NCBI GenBank assembly: GCA_002215675.1
Contig: NGFH01000007.1
Location: forward strand, 1-64,000
Direction: 5' to 3'
Length of the DNA stretch: 64,000 nucleotides
Source: Bacteroidetes bacterium 2013_40CM_41_45
GTDB lineage: Bacteria > Bacteroidota > Bacteroidia > AKYH767-A > 2013-40CM-41-45
Position numbers and translations under genes: made by a program. The notes under the pieces are model-generated. The model did not search any database. It saw only the letters and a program-made list of their open reading frames with translations, and was not told the DNA's origin. Of the stretch, positions 1 to 10,000 are shown piece by piece. The first letter of the stretch is position 1. Each line of letters opens with the position of its first letter.

Positions 1-2642
1 CAGGAGAAGCTATAGAGAATAGGACTTAAGCTGGTGCCGATGGTATAGTTTCCTGTATTGCAGAGCAGGTTGGCAGGATTTACGTTCCCAATACTACATG
101 GAGGCAGCGGATTCACCGTAACTGTTGTTGCACATGAACTGCTGCAACCATTAGCATCTGTTACTGTTACAGTGTAAGTAGTAGTAACAGTAGGGCTCAC
201 AGTAATAGAAGCTGTTGTTGCTCCGGTGTTCCAGAGGAAGGATATTCCTCCTGATGCAGTCAATGTAGATGAACCTCCGACACAGATGGAAGGATTAGCC
301 GGAGCAATGCTGCATACCGGCAGCGGATTTACCGTTACCGTTGTCGAGCATGAGCTGCTGCATCCATTCGCATCTGTAACTGTTACTGTGTAAGTTGTGG
401 TCGAAGTCGGGTTTACGGTAACAGAAGCTGTAGTTGCTCCTGTGCTCCAGAGGAAGGAAGCTCCTCCCGATGCTGTTAATGTGGTTGAGCCGCCCGGACA
501 AACAGATAAACTGCCGCAGACAATGCTGCATTGAGGCAGCGGGTTAACAGTTACCGTTGTCGCGCACGAACTCGTGCAGCCAAATGCATCTGTAACTGTT
601 ACTGTGTAAGTTGTAGTCGAAGTCGGGTTAACAGAAATAGAAGCTGTTGTTGCTCCGGTGCTCCATACAAAAGAATTTCCCCCCGATGCAGCAAGCGTAG
701 TTGAGTTGCCCACGCAAATTGCCGGGTTAGCAGGAGTGATGCTGCATATCGGGTTCTGATTTACTATCACCGTTGCTGAACAGGATGATGTACATCCGTT
801 GTCTCCGTTTGTTACTGTTACTGTGTAAGCAGTGGTGACAGAAGGACTTACTGTAATGGAAGCCGTTGTTGCTCCTGTGCTCCAGAGGAAGGATGTTCCC
901 CCTGATGCGGTAAGCGTATTAGAACCGCCCGGGCAAATCATAAGCGCTCCGCATGAGATGTTGCAGTTAGGCGGTGTCGTATCCTGGCTCACAACCACTT
1001 CAGAGAAGCAGATGTTTGCAGAATTAGAAAGGTCAGTTATAGTGAAGCGGTATGTTCCGCCCAATGAAATTAAAATAGAGTCAGCTCCAACTCCGTCATT
1101 GATTCCTGCTCCAATCGGTGAACCGTCTCTGGTCCACATAAATGATGGAGTGAAAATATCGGTGCTGTATACTGCCAGTAAATATTGTGAGGTAAGGTTG
1201 CAATTCAATGTAACAGGCGGACGAATGTCAACAACGCATTGAGGAACACCCGGAGAAATAGACACGCTGCAGGTGCTGGAACAACCTGTTACAAGGTCAG
1301 TCACGGTCAATGTAATGTGTACAAGAAATCCCGGTGCGCCACAGTTGCCTGATGAGAATGTTATGCTTTGGGTTGTGTTGGAACCGATAATAGCCCAGCC
1401 GGGCGGACTTCCATCTACAGATATTGACCAGGAATAAGATACTCCTGTTACTGTTGTGCCTATCGTATAGTTGCCGCTGTTACAAATTAAGTTAGCAGGA
1501 TTCGTACTGCCGATTGCACAGGTTGGTTCCGGGTTTACCGTAACGGTTCCTGATGCAGGTATAGATGTGCATGAATTCGCTGCTGTTACCGTTACTGTAT
1601 AAGTAGTGGTGCTTGCCGGTGAAACCGTAATGGAAGCTGTCGTTGCACCGGTGCTCCACAAATATGTGATGGGTTGTTCTCCCCCGGTCACCGTTGCTGT
1701 CAGCGTGGCTGAGCCACCCGGACAAATGCTGTCCGAGTTAACAGATACCTGAGGTGTAGTGAAGAAATTTCCAAATACAAAATCTTTCAGCTCTGCCGTT
1801 ACAGATGCCGATGCTCTTGTTTCAAGTAAGAAAGATGTAAAGCATGGGTTGATGCCTGCCCCAAGGCCTGTAAGGTCAATTCCTCCCTCGAAAAAACTTG
1901 CCGGTGCGAAAATATTTACCGGGCCTGTTTTGGGAACATATGGCCACGGGGAAGGTACATTTATTGAATTAACGATAGCATATAGGTTAATTCCATTGAC
2001 AGGAACGCTGTCCAAAGTGCCATCGCTTCCACCACTGCCCACCCATTCGTAAGCTTTTATCTCAGGGTTTCCTCCTCCGTTAGTGAAATTACTCAGGATA
2101 AGAATATCACCTACCGTATGCGTTCCGCTGAAGGTTCCATCGGGCCGGGGTGCAACATGGTCTTTAAAAAACCAGAATCCGATTTGCGAATTACCGTTGG
2201 TTGCGTAACGATCACCGAAGAAGAATATCTGGTCTCCATTATATAAGGCAGCGCCTGCATGAAGAATATCATCTTTGTCGGGCGTGGTGAATACCTGCCA
2301 GTGCCAGGTAGAAACATCATCAATATCTTTTGAACCGATTACAAATGCATTGTCGTTGGCTGACGGCAAGTCATTAACGATGCCGGTGGTTACATCGGCA
2401 GCATCTGTGCCGTTGTAAATCAAATCCCAGTCATCCGGCGGATTGGGAGCTACAGCTGTTGCATTTCCGTCCAGTTCAAACCCTGCGGTGATTTGCGCAT
2501 GCACAGAGTTTAAAGAACCGAATGTTGCAATGCAAAAAATAAGTAATGTAAGAAGGTTGAATAATTTTTCTGTCGGATGTTTCCGGCATGTTAAACAAGT
2601 TTCTACCTGTTTGTCTTGAAATAAAGTAGTGTTCGTTTTCAT
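1..2642 (-). CDS. Large secreted Ig-like repeat surface protein (5' part, runs off left edge)
   Basis: The minus-strand frame starting with ATG at 2642 stays open to base 1, giving about 880 residues of a longer protein. It begins MKTNTTLFQDKQVETC, followed by a hydrophobic signal segment ending near HAQ (about residues 30-50). Residues 50-310 form a unique N-terminal domain rich in Asp, Gly and Phe. After that come Ig-like/PKD-like repeats of about 80 residues with the recurring motif FLWSTGATTASITV and TYTVTVTDANGCSSSC; at least five copies are recognisable, with paired cysteines at the module ends. Such proteins in Bacteroidota are normally exported by type IX secretion and carry a C-terminal sorting domain, which would lie outside the window. 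Role is probably adhesion or gliding-associated surface coat; this is inferred from architecture only. The repeats are similar at DNA level, so copy number may vary between strains. Confidence 0.85.
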   Translation of the reverse strand, partial: MKTNTTLFQDKQVETCLTCRKHPTEKLFNLLTLLIFCIATFGSLNSVHAQITAGFELDGNATAVAPNPPDDWDLIYNGTDAADVTTGIVNDLPSANDNAFVIGSKDIDDVSTWHWQVFTTPDKDDILHAGAALYNGDQIFFFGDRYATNGNSQIGFWFFKDHVAPRPDGTFSGTHTVGDILILSNFTNGGGNPEIKAYEWVGSGGSDGTLDSVPVNGINLYAIVNSINVPSPWPYVPKTGPVNIFAPASFFEGGIDLTGLGAGINPCFTSFLLETRASASVTAELKDFVFGNFFTTPQVSVNSDSICPGGSATLTATVTGGEQPITYLWSTGATTASITVSPASTTTYTVTVTAANSCTSIPASGTVTVNPEPTCAIGSTNPANLICNSGNYTIGTTVTGVSYSWSISVDGSPPGWAIIGSNTTQSITFSSGNCGAPGFLVHITLTVTDLVTGCSSTCSVSISPGVPQCVVDIRPPVTLNCNLTSQYLLAVYSTDIFTPSFMWTRDGSPIGAGINDGVGADSILISLGGTYRFTITDLSNSANICFSEVVVSQDTTPPNCNISCGALMICPGGSNTLTASGGTSFLWSTGATTASITVSPSVTTAYTVTVTNGDNGCTSSCSATVIVNQNPICSITPANPAICVGNSTTLAASGGNSFVWSTGATTASISVNPTSTTTYTVTVTDAFGCTSSCATTVTVNPLPQCSIVCGSLSVCPGGSTTLTASGGASFLWSTGATTASVTVNPTSTTTYTVTVTDANGCSSSCSTTVTVNPLPVCSIAPANPSICVGGSSTLTASGGISFLWNTGATTASITVSPTVTTTYTVTVTDANGCSSSCATTVTVNPLPPCSIGNVNPANLLCNTGNYTIGTSLSPILYSFS

Positions 2643-3519
2643 GAAGATTTATTTTTTTATTGTTATATTGTTAGTATCTGCTGAAGGCGTATGACGCCTG
2701 TCCGTTTTGCGCCTTTGTCAACGCGCGTGATTGAATTAGAATGATTTGATTTTCTTATCATGCATCTTGTATCACGTCCTGCCCCGGTGATTTTTTTGCT
2801 TACCTCCTTTCGTTTTAATTTTTATTTATGTTGTGTCTCTATGTTTTGAATAAGGGACTGACTGTTATATCAGCCCCTTTCAACCTTCTGAAATAAGCCG
2901 GGCTGAAACCGATGTCAGCAGATACTTCACTTCAGCAGCACCTATCCTACTCCTCTTGTGCGGGAAACCGAAGGACCAGTGTCCGTGATGGCAGGAAGCC
3001 CGGACATCCGAGTCCAACGATTCCTGCTTGCAAGAGGAAATAATTAAGAATGCTGTAGTTGTTTTTTTTATCATGTGATTCTATTTGAGAATTAATTTTG
3101 TTGAGTGCAAAAATATTTTCACATTTTATGCATCGGTACAATTTTTCGATGAGTGCTTAATTGTTGAAGTCAACAGAAAAAAAATTATAGATAATTTATT
3201 TTTTCGGAGAACTTTTTTTCGCTCACAGCGGGAACGGTGCAAACTGTAGTTCATTATCTGCAGCCCGACAGGCATATTATGCCAGTCATCGAAAAGTTAT
3301 TTGCTTCCGTTTTTAGTGGAGTACTTTTCGAGCATCAAATCATCCACATATAAACAAGTCATGAGGAAGAGCGGCATAATTCGAACAGGATTGAAACTAT
3401 GCACCGTTTCAGATGTTCTCCTAAAGTTGATGAAGTTTTTGCACGCCGCTTTTCTCTATGGCTTCTTATCATGAAATGCCGGTCTATATCATATATATAA
3501 TTTAAAACAACCCCTGACA
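2643..3519. other. 877-bp intergenic region, no convincing gene
   Basis: This gap separates the minus-strand surface gene from a small plus-strand ORF. It must hold the surface-gene promoter near its left end. The stretch 2880-3070 is more GC-rich than its surroundings and contains several short complementary segments, so it may be a structured RNA or an old element remnant; I could not assign it to a known riboswitch. A weak hairpin (gggactga ... tcagcccc, about 2853-2877) lies just before it. The reading frames in the area have no recognisable protein character. Confidence 0.4.
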
Positions 3520-3753
3520 ATGCCTGAAAATTTTATGCATAATTTTTTTGAACCTTCAGCGCTTACCGCTGACCAGGTTGTCGAAAAGCTGACATCGGAA
3601 ATAGACTTTCTCCATCGCTGGCTTATTAACAGCGGTGCAGATTGCAGCTCAATAGTTTTCAATGAAAAGCTTCAACTGCTCCATGATAAAATTGAAGAGA
3701 AAGAAAAATTTGAAAGACTTTCAAAGCAGGAAAGCAGCGGGGAAATTAACTGA
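3520..3753 (+). CDS. Small hypothetical protein (77 aa)
   Basis: This short acidic, mostly helical protein starts MPENFMHNFFEPSALTADQV. It contains a plausible amphipathic helix region (VVEKLTSEIDFLHRWLINSG) and a charged Glu/Lys-rich C-terminus. It has no signal peptide, membrane segment or recognised domain. It stands alone on the plus strand, convergent with the hybrid kinase gene that ends at 3896. Codon use looks like real coding sequence, and an AT-rich promoter-like stretch (tatatcatatatataat) lies just upstream. I do not recognise a family, and a chance ORF is possible. Confidence 0.45.
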   Translation: MPENFMHNFFEPSALTADQVVEKLTSEIDFLHRWLINSGADCSSIVFNEKLQLLHDKIEEKEKFERLSKQESSGEIN

Positions 3754-3895
3754 ACTTCTCCGTTAAGCTGTAGTAGAAAGTTACTTTGAAAATCTCCTCC
3801 GTCAGCTGATGGACAAATATTCGCAGATAAAAAATTAAATCTGCGCTTATCCGCGTAATCAGCGGGAAACAAAAGTTGAAAACTGTTTTTTGAAA

Positions 3896-6256
3896 TTAGC
3901 TTTTAACTGCTTCGGCTCCCAGGTATTCTTCTTGTAACGTTTTGATTTGTGCAAGCACATCATCGCAGGATTTTTTAATGTCGCGTGTGAGCTGAAAAAT
4001 ATTTTCATCTTTTTGCTCCTTATCTGAAAGTATCTCTTTAAGATTATCGAGCTGTTTCATAAGCGAAGGATGCTCTGTCCGCTTAATGGATGAAAGAGAT
4101 TTATGAATAAGATGCTTCAATGACTCAACATCTTTTTTCTCCGAGATGCTGATGGCTTGCAAAGGAAGCTGCGTAAATTCATTTTCATATTCCGACAAAT
4201 ACTTCCGGATAAATTCAGGTTCATCTTTGAACGACTCAACCAAATCCTTCAGATTCGTAGTGTCGCCTTGCAAATCATATTTTTCTTCGGGCTCATAAGG
4301 AGCAACTAACCTGTTTGAAATATTTTTCAGAATTTTCTGGTGAAGTTCTTCGGGATTAATCGGCTTTGAGATGTAATCGTTCATTCCATGATTAAGAACT
4401 TCTACTTTATCCTCCGCCATCGCATAAGCTGTTATTGCAATTACAGGTAATTCTTGAATAGAATAACCCATGGAACGGATAGCGTTGCTTGCCTCGTAAC
4501 CATCCATCACCGGCATTTGCATATCAAGAAGAACAAGGTCGTATTTTTTCTTTTTAATTTTATTAACGGCCTCCTCCCCGTTCGGGGCCGTGTCAACACG
4601 GGCGCCCCAGCGGGTAAGAAATTTTTTTATCAGGATTTGATTGGCAGCATTATCTTCAGCAAGCAGGATATTAATTCCCTGCAGCGTGCTCCTGTTTGAA
4701 ATTAAGAAAGAAATATTCTGTGACTCGCTTGCCGGTTGTGCGGTTTTATTAAACCGTAGATTAAACCGGAATGCCGACCCGTGGCCCGGTGCACTTTCTA
4801 CAGAAATCTTTCCGCCCATTACTTCCACAAGCTTTTTGCTGATGGCAAGTCCGAGTCCTGTGCCTCCGAATTTTCCCTGCACAGTAGAATGAACCTGCTT
4901 GTACGATTCAAATATTTCCTTCTGCCGTTTTTTTTCTATACCTGCTCCCGTGTCGGACACTTCAAACAACAATTCTGTACTGTCATCATCCGATAATATA
5001 CTTTCAATTTTAAGAGTAACTTTTCCTTCATCCGTAAATTTAATTGCATTGGCAATTAAGTTGTCCAGCACTTGTGTAAGCCGCATCGGGTCGCCTTCCA
5101 GTATTTCCGGAATTTCCGGGTCAAGAAGCAGTTTAAGCCTGAGTCCTTTTGCCTCTGCCTGCGTCATAAAAGAATCTACAATCATCCTGACCAGGTGACT
5201 GAAATCAAAAGTTATTTTTTCAAGTTCAATTTTTCCCGATTCAATTTTAGAGAAGTCCAGGATATTGTTGACCAGCCCCAAAAGATTTTTTGCAGAAAAT
5301 TTAAGAATATTCAGATGCTTTAACTGGTTCTTCTTGGGGTTTTCGCTCACCAAAAGTTGTGCAACACTGATGATGGCATTAAGCGGAGTGCGGATTTCAT
5401 GGCTCATCACCGAGAGAAATTCCTGGCGGGCTTGTGCAGTTTGCTCTGCAATCTCCTTCGCCTTTCTCAACGCTTCCATTTGTTTCAACTCAGTAACATC
5501 ACGAATGATAGCAAGATATTGCGCCTCGCCTGTGCCTGTTATTCTTTTGGTTGCAGTAAGCAGGCATGTCAGCACCGTGCCGTCCTTTTTCTGCATCTCA
5601 ATTTGAAAATCTTTAATGCTCCCGTATTTCTCCAGCGCTTCTTCCGTTTTTTTTCTGTCTTCGGGTCGGTGATAGAGTTGCTCTATATTCACCTTCTTCA
5701 TTGATTTTTCCGTATGCCCGAAAAGCTCTGTGGTAGCTTTATTGAAATCGAGAAACCGGCCTCCGGGAGTTCTAACATAAATGGCATCTTTTGAATCTTC
5801 AAACAGAGCGCGATATTTTCCTTCGCTCCGTTCCAGGCTTTTGATATGCGCCGCAAGCTCTCTGCTCAGGTTGCCGCGCTCGATGCTATACATGACAGAA
5901 CGCCTGAGAAGGCTGCCGTTCAGCTCACCTTTATTGATAAAATCGGCAGCGCCTTTCGCAACGGCTTTTACACCGAAGGAATCATCACCATGCCCTGTGA
6001 AAACAATGACAGGAATATCGGGAACTGCAGAAAAGATTTTCTGAAACGTTGCGATACCATAGCTGTCGGGCAAGGCAAGGTCGCAGATGATAACATCAAA
6101 ATGCCCTGATGAGAGATATTCTAATCCTTTAGAAAGATGGTCTGCCGTAACCAGGATATAATTGCCCGGAAAAGCTTCTTTCAGATAAACCTCAACCAAC
6201 GCGACATCCGTAGGATTATCCTCAATAAGAAGTAATTTAATTTTAGAATTCATCAA
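3896..6256 (-). CDS. Hybrid histidine kinase REC-PAS-HisKA-HATPase-REC-Hpt
   Basis: This 786-residue soluble phosphorelay kinase has no transmembrane segment. Domains in order: an N-terminal receiver (about 5-120, phospho-acceptor Asp in VIICDLALPDS); a PAS domain (about 145-260, starting GKYRALFEDSKDAIYVRT); the HisKA dimerisation helix with phospho-His in LSVMSHEIRTPLNAI (about residue 285); HATPase_c with N and G boxes (LIANAIKFTDEG, GTGLGLAISKKL); a second receiver (about 530-650, Asp in LVLLDMQMPVMDGYEA); and a helical C-terminal part with LIHKSLSSIKRT, which fits an Hpt phosphotransfer histidine. A complete internal His-Asp-His relay is therefore present. The input is unknown. The 6317-6751 receiver gene lies 60 bp upstream on the same strand, suggesting co-transcription and a possible phosphate-exchange partner. 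Confidence 0.93.
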   Translation of the reverse strand: MMNSKIKLLLIEDNPTDVALVEVYLKEAFPGNYILVTADHLSKGLEYLSSGHFDVIICDLALPDSYGIATFQKIFSAVPDIPVIVFTGHGDDSFGVKAVAKGAADFINKGELNGSLLRRSVMYSIERGNLSRELAAHIKSLERSEGKYRALFEDSKDAIYVRTPGGRFLDFNKATTELFGHTEKSMKKVNIEQLYHRPEDRKKTEEALEKYGSIKDFQIEMQKKDGTVLTCLLTATKRITGTGEAQYLAIIRDVTELKQMEALRKAKEIAEQTAQARQEFLSVMSHEIRTPLNAIISVAQLLVSENPKKNQLKHLNILKFSAKNLLGLVNNILDFSKIESGKIELEKITFDFSHLVRMIVDSFMTQAEAKGLRLKLLLDPEIPEILEGDPMRLTQVLDNLIANAIKFTDEGKVTLKIESILSDDDSTELLFEVSDTGAGIEKKRQKEIFESYKQVHSTVQGKFGGTGLGLAISKKLVEVMGGKISVESAPGHGSAFRFNLRFNKTAQPASESQNISFLISNRSTLQGINILLAEDNAANQILIKKFLTRWGARVDTAPNGEEAVNKIKKKKYDLVLLDMQMPVMDGYEASNAIRSMGYSIQELPVIAITAYAMAEDKVEVLNHGMNDYISKPINPEELHQKILKNISNRLVAPYEPEEKYDLQGDTTNLKDLVESFKDEPEFIRKYLSEYENEFTQLPLQAISISEKKDVESLKHLIHKSLSSIKRTEHPSLMKQLDNLKEILSDKEQKDENIFQLTRDIKKSCDDVLAQIKTLQEEYLGAEAVKS

Positions 6257-6316
6257 GAGAAATGAAAAATTTGTCTCGGTAAATATATAAAATAAACTTT
6301 TAGAAAGAACAAAAAT

Positions 6317-6751
6317 TTACTTTCCCTGCTGGCTGGCAATACCTTTTTTTGGCAGGGCAGAATCAGTAATTACACTTCGTATTATATTGCAGATATCATC
6401 AAAAAAAACCGGCTTGGTAAAAAAATGCAGCGCACCTAATTGCTTCGCATGTTTTTCGTGCTCGGCACTTTTCGTAGTAGAATACATAACAACAGGAATG
6501 TGAGAAAATTTTTTATCCTTTTTTACTACATCAAGAAATTGTATCCCGTTCATGCGGGGCATGTTTACATCGAGGAAAATAAAACGGGGAAGAGTCTTTT
6601 GAGCATTCAAAATTTCCAGTGCCTTCATCCCACTGGAAGCAGAAAGAAAATTAATTCCAGGGTCGACTTCCTTTACAGCTTCACCAAAAATTTTTACATC
6701 ATCAGGGTCGTCATCAACAAACATAATTGTAGTAACTCTGTTCATGGGCAT
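6317..6751 (-). CDS. Single-domain response regulator
   Basis: This 144-residue protein is essentially one receiver domain. The acidic pair is in TTIMFVDDDPDDVKIF, the phospho-acceptor Asp in RFIFLDVNMPRMNG, the conserved Thr/Ser in VVMYSTT, and the Lys in FFTKPVFF. There is no DNA-binding output domain, so it probably works as a phosphate shuttle or by protein contact, as in Rcp1-like receivers encoded next to hybrid kinases. It is the first gene of a minus-strand pair with the kinase ending at 3896 and is divergent from the CheB-CheR-kinase gene at 7004; the roughly 250 bp between them must hold both promoters. Confidence 0.93.
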   Translation of the reverse strand: MPMNRVTTIMFVDDDPDDVKIFGEAVKEVDPGINFLSASSGMKALEILNAQKTLPRFIFLDVNMPRMNGIQFLDVVKKDKKFSHIPVVMYSTTKSAEHEKHAKQLGALHFFTKPVFFDDICNIIRSVITDSALPKKGIASQQGK

Positions 6752-7003
6752 TACTATTTTTTCGCTTCATAGACCTGCGAGGCGCACAAACAAAGATAAA
6801 TAATTTCATTGATTAAGGCGAAATTTATTAATATGGTCTGAAGAGGTGAATTGCAGCCACTTTAGTTCTGTAAAACAAAAAAGATTATTTAAAGACTTGT
6901 CATGGTGTGCTGATATTTATATACCTTTAGCGATACAATATTTATTCGCCCGATTTCATAGGACAGTTGCACCGAACGAAATTTGGGAGGAGAATTTTTA
7001 TAC

Positions 7004-10000
7004 ATGAAAGCACGCAAAAAAAAAACTATTCCTTTTAAAGGTGCTGCAAAAAAAAATCGGGCTTTAATTTCCAAAAAATCGCAAGCCGCATTAGAGGCGG
7101 ACGATAGGAAAAAACAAAAATCAAAACCGTATCCTATTGTAGCCATCGGTGCGTCGGCAGGCGGGCTGGAAGCCATCACCCAGATTCTCAAAAACCTTTC
7201 GCCCAGCACCGGGATGGCATACGTGTATATTCAGCATCTGGACCCTACCCATGAAAGCATGCTGAGCAACATTCTGGCAAAAGCCACAGCAATGAATGTA
7301 TACGAGGCAGAAGAACACATGCGCATCAAGCCAGACCACGTATATGTAATTCCTCCTAATAAAGACATGGAGATTATTGACGGAGTGCTTGCGCTCAACC
7401 CGCGCCCTGTGCGGCCGCATCTGCACATGCCCGTGAACCGGTTTTTCCAGTCGCTGGCCGAGAAGCAAAAGGATGGCGCCATCGGCATAGTGCTCTCAGG
7501 CAATGCAAGCGATGGAACCATTGGGCTGAAAGCAATTAAAGCTGCAGGCGGAATTACCATTGCCCAGGATGATTCAGCAAGATTTCAGAGCATGCCAACA
7601 TCTGCCATAGCCGAAGGCGTAGTGGACATGGTGCTGCCCCCCGTTAAAATTGCTAAGGAGCTTGAGCGCATCAGCCTTCACACCCATAAGCTAATTTCCA
7701 GCTTCACGGGAGAGAAAGAAGCAGAGGGATTGACGGACGAGAAAGGTGCGGGAAAAAAAGAACAGCCGGAAGACATCACTTCCATTTTACAATTGCTTCA
7801 CCGGTCAACGGGTGTTGACTTCAGCAACTATAAAAGGAGCACCGTTCAGAGACGTATTGAAAGGCGCATGTTGTTGCACAAGTTTAATACGCTGAAAGAT
7901 TATTACAAGTTCCTGAAAGAAAATAACAGCGAAGTGGGGCTTTTATATAATGACATGCTTATCAATGTCACCTCTTTTTTCCGCGATGAAGAGCTCACTG
8001 AATACCTGAGGAATAAGCTGCTGCCAAGACTTATCAAGGAGAAATCCGGCAGCGAACCTCTGAGAGTCTGGGTTCCGGCCTGCTCCACGGGACAGGAAGC
8101 ATACTCTATTGCCATGCTGCTTTCAGAAGCATTGGGAAATAAATCCAACACGCCCGTGCATATTTTTGCCAGCGACCTTAGTGAAGGCGCTATTGCAAAA
8201 GCCCGCATGGGGATATTCAGTAAGAGCGAAGTGGCTGACGTTTCGCCTGCGCGCCTGCAGCGATTCTTTACTAAAGAGGATAACCACTACCGCATTGTAA
8301 AACCCTTACGCGACAAATGTGTATTTGCCGTGCATAATATTTTCAGGGACCCTCCCTTTTCACGTATCGACCTGGTGAGCTGCTGCAACCTTCTCATTTA
8401 CCTGGACACTGCATTGCAGAAAAGAGCGCTCTCTGTTTTCCACTATTCGCTCAACCCCAATGGTTATCTTGTTCTAGGCAAAACTGAATCTGCATCTTCG
8501 GCACCTGCTCTTTTTTCCATGCTGGAAAAAAAATTAAAAATTTATCAGCGGAAGGAAGACGGGCACGTGCGGGCAGGATTTGAATTGCGATACCGTTTGC
8601 CCGATGCTGAAAAGCCATCGGCAAAGCATGTTTATCATCCGGCAGCCAGGGTAGACTTTACGACTGATATGGAAAAATCGGTTGATGCTCTTTTGCTCAA
8701 CCGCTACATTCCTGCCTGCGTGGTGGTGAATTCGGATATGGATATATTGCAGTTCCGCGGCTCTACAGGAGTGTTCCTGGAGCCATCACCCGGCAAAGCA
8801 AGCTTAAACTTAATCAGAATGGCGCGGGAAGGATTAGGTTTTGAATTGCGAAATGCTGTTCACAAGGTTTCCAAATCCGGTAAGCCGGTGTATAAGTCAG
8901 GCATCGAAATGAAAAACAAAAATGTTTCTCATTTGGTAAGCATTGAAGTGGTGCTGCTTAAAACGGACGGAGAAAAAAATTTCCTTATCGTTTTCGAGGA
9001 AGAAAAATACCGCGAGGTTCCTGCAAAAAGTAAAAGCAAAGACCTGCGCGTGCAGAAGCTCGAGCAGGAATTGCTTGTTGCGCGTGAAGATATGGGAGCC
9101 ATCATTGAAGAGCGCGAAGCGATGAACGAAGAGTTGCAGAGCGCGAATGAAGAGGTGGTTTCAAGCAATGAAGAGCTGCAGAGCATAAACGAGGAGCTGG
9201 AAACTTCGAAGGAAGAAATTGAAAGCACCAATGAAGAGCTGCAAACGATTAACCAGGAATTGCATGCGCGCAACGACCAGCTTGCCGAGTTGCTGGGTTT
9301 TTCTGATGCCGTGTTCGCCACCATGCGCGAGGCATTGCTGGTGCTGGATGACCACCTGCGCATCGTAAAAGCCAATGCTTCTTTTTATAAATTGTTTAAG
9401 ACTACTGAAGAAAAAACGCAGCACCATATCATTTATGATTTAGAAGGCGGTCATTGGGACATACCCAAGCTGCGCGAGCTGCTTGAAGACATTATTCCCA
9501 GCAACCAGGAATATTCAGGATTTGAAATAGAGCATGTTTTTCCCGGCATGGGAGAAAAAATAATGGTGCTCAATGCGCGCAGGATAAAGCAGCACACTTC
9601 TAACCGGCAACTTATACTGCTCGCTATTGAAGACATCACCGAGCATGCCACGGTACAAAGAATTCTTTCAGAAAGCGAAGAGCGCTTCCGCGAAATGGCA
9701 GACAATGCGCCCGTGATGATATGGACCTGTGATGCAAAAGGCAATGGCAACTTCTTTAACAAGACGTGGCTGGAGTTTACCGGCAAAAAGATAGAAGAAG
9801 AAATAGGTATGGGTTGGACAAAAGATATTAACCCGGTGGACAGGGATGAGTTTCTTAAAATCTATTCTAATGCCATGGAGAAAATGGTATCCTACCGCAC
9901 AGAATACCGGCTCATGAGGCATGACGGCACGTATCGCTGGGTGCAATCAGCAGCAAGGCCTTCTTTCGACATCAATAAAAAATTCACCGGCTTCATCGGC

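Noticed and set aside
2880..3030. Cobalamin riboswitch
   Set aside because: Some fragments (gggaa, ggaagcccgga) look similar, but the conserved core and order are not met.
3390..3495. Short 33-codon frame before the small ORF at 3520
   Set aside because: Too short, with no support beyond an ATG and a stop.
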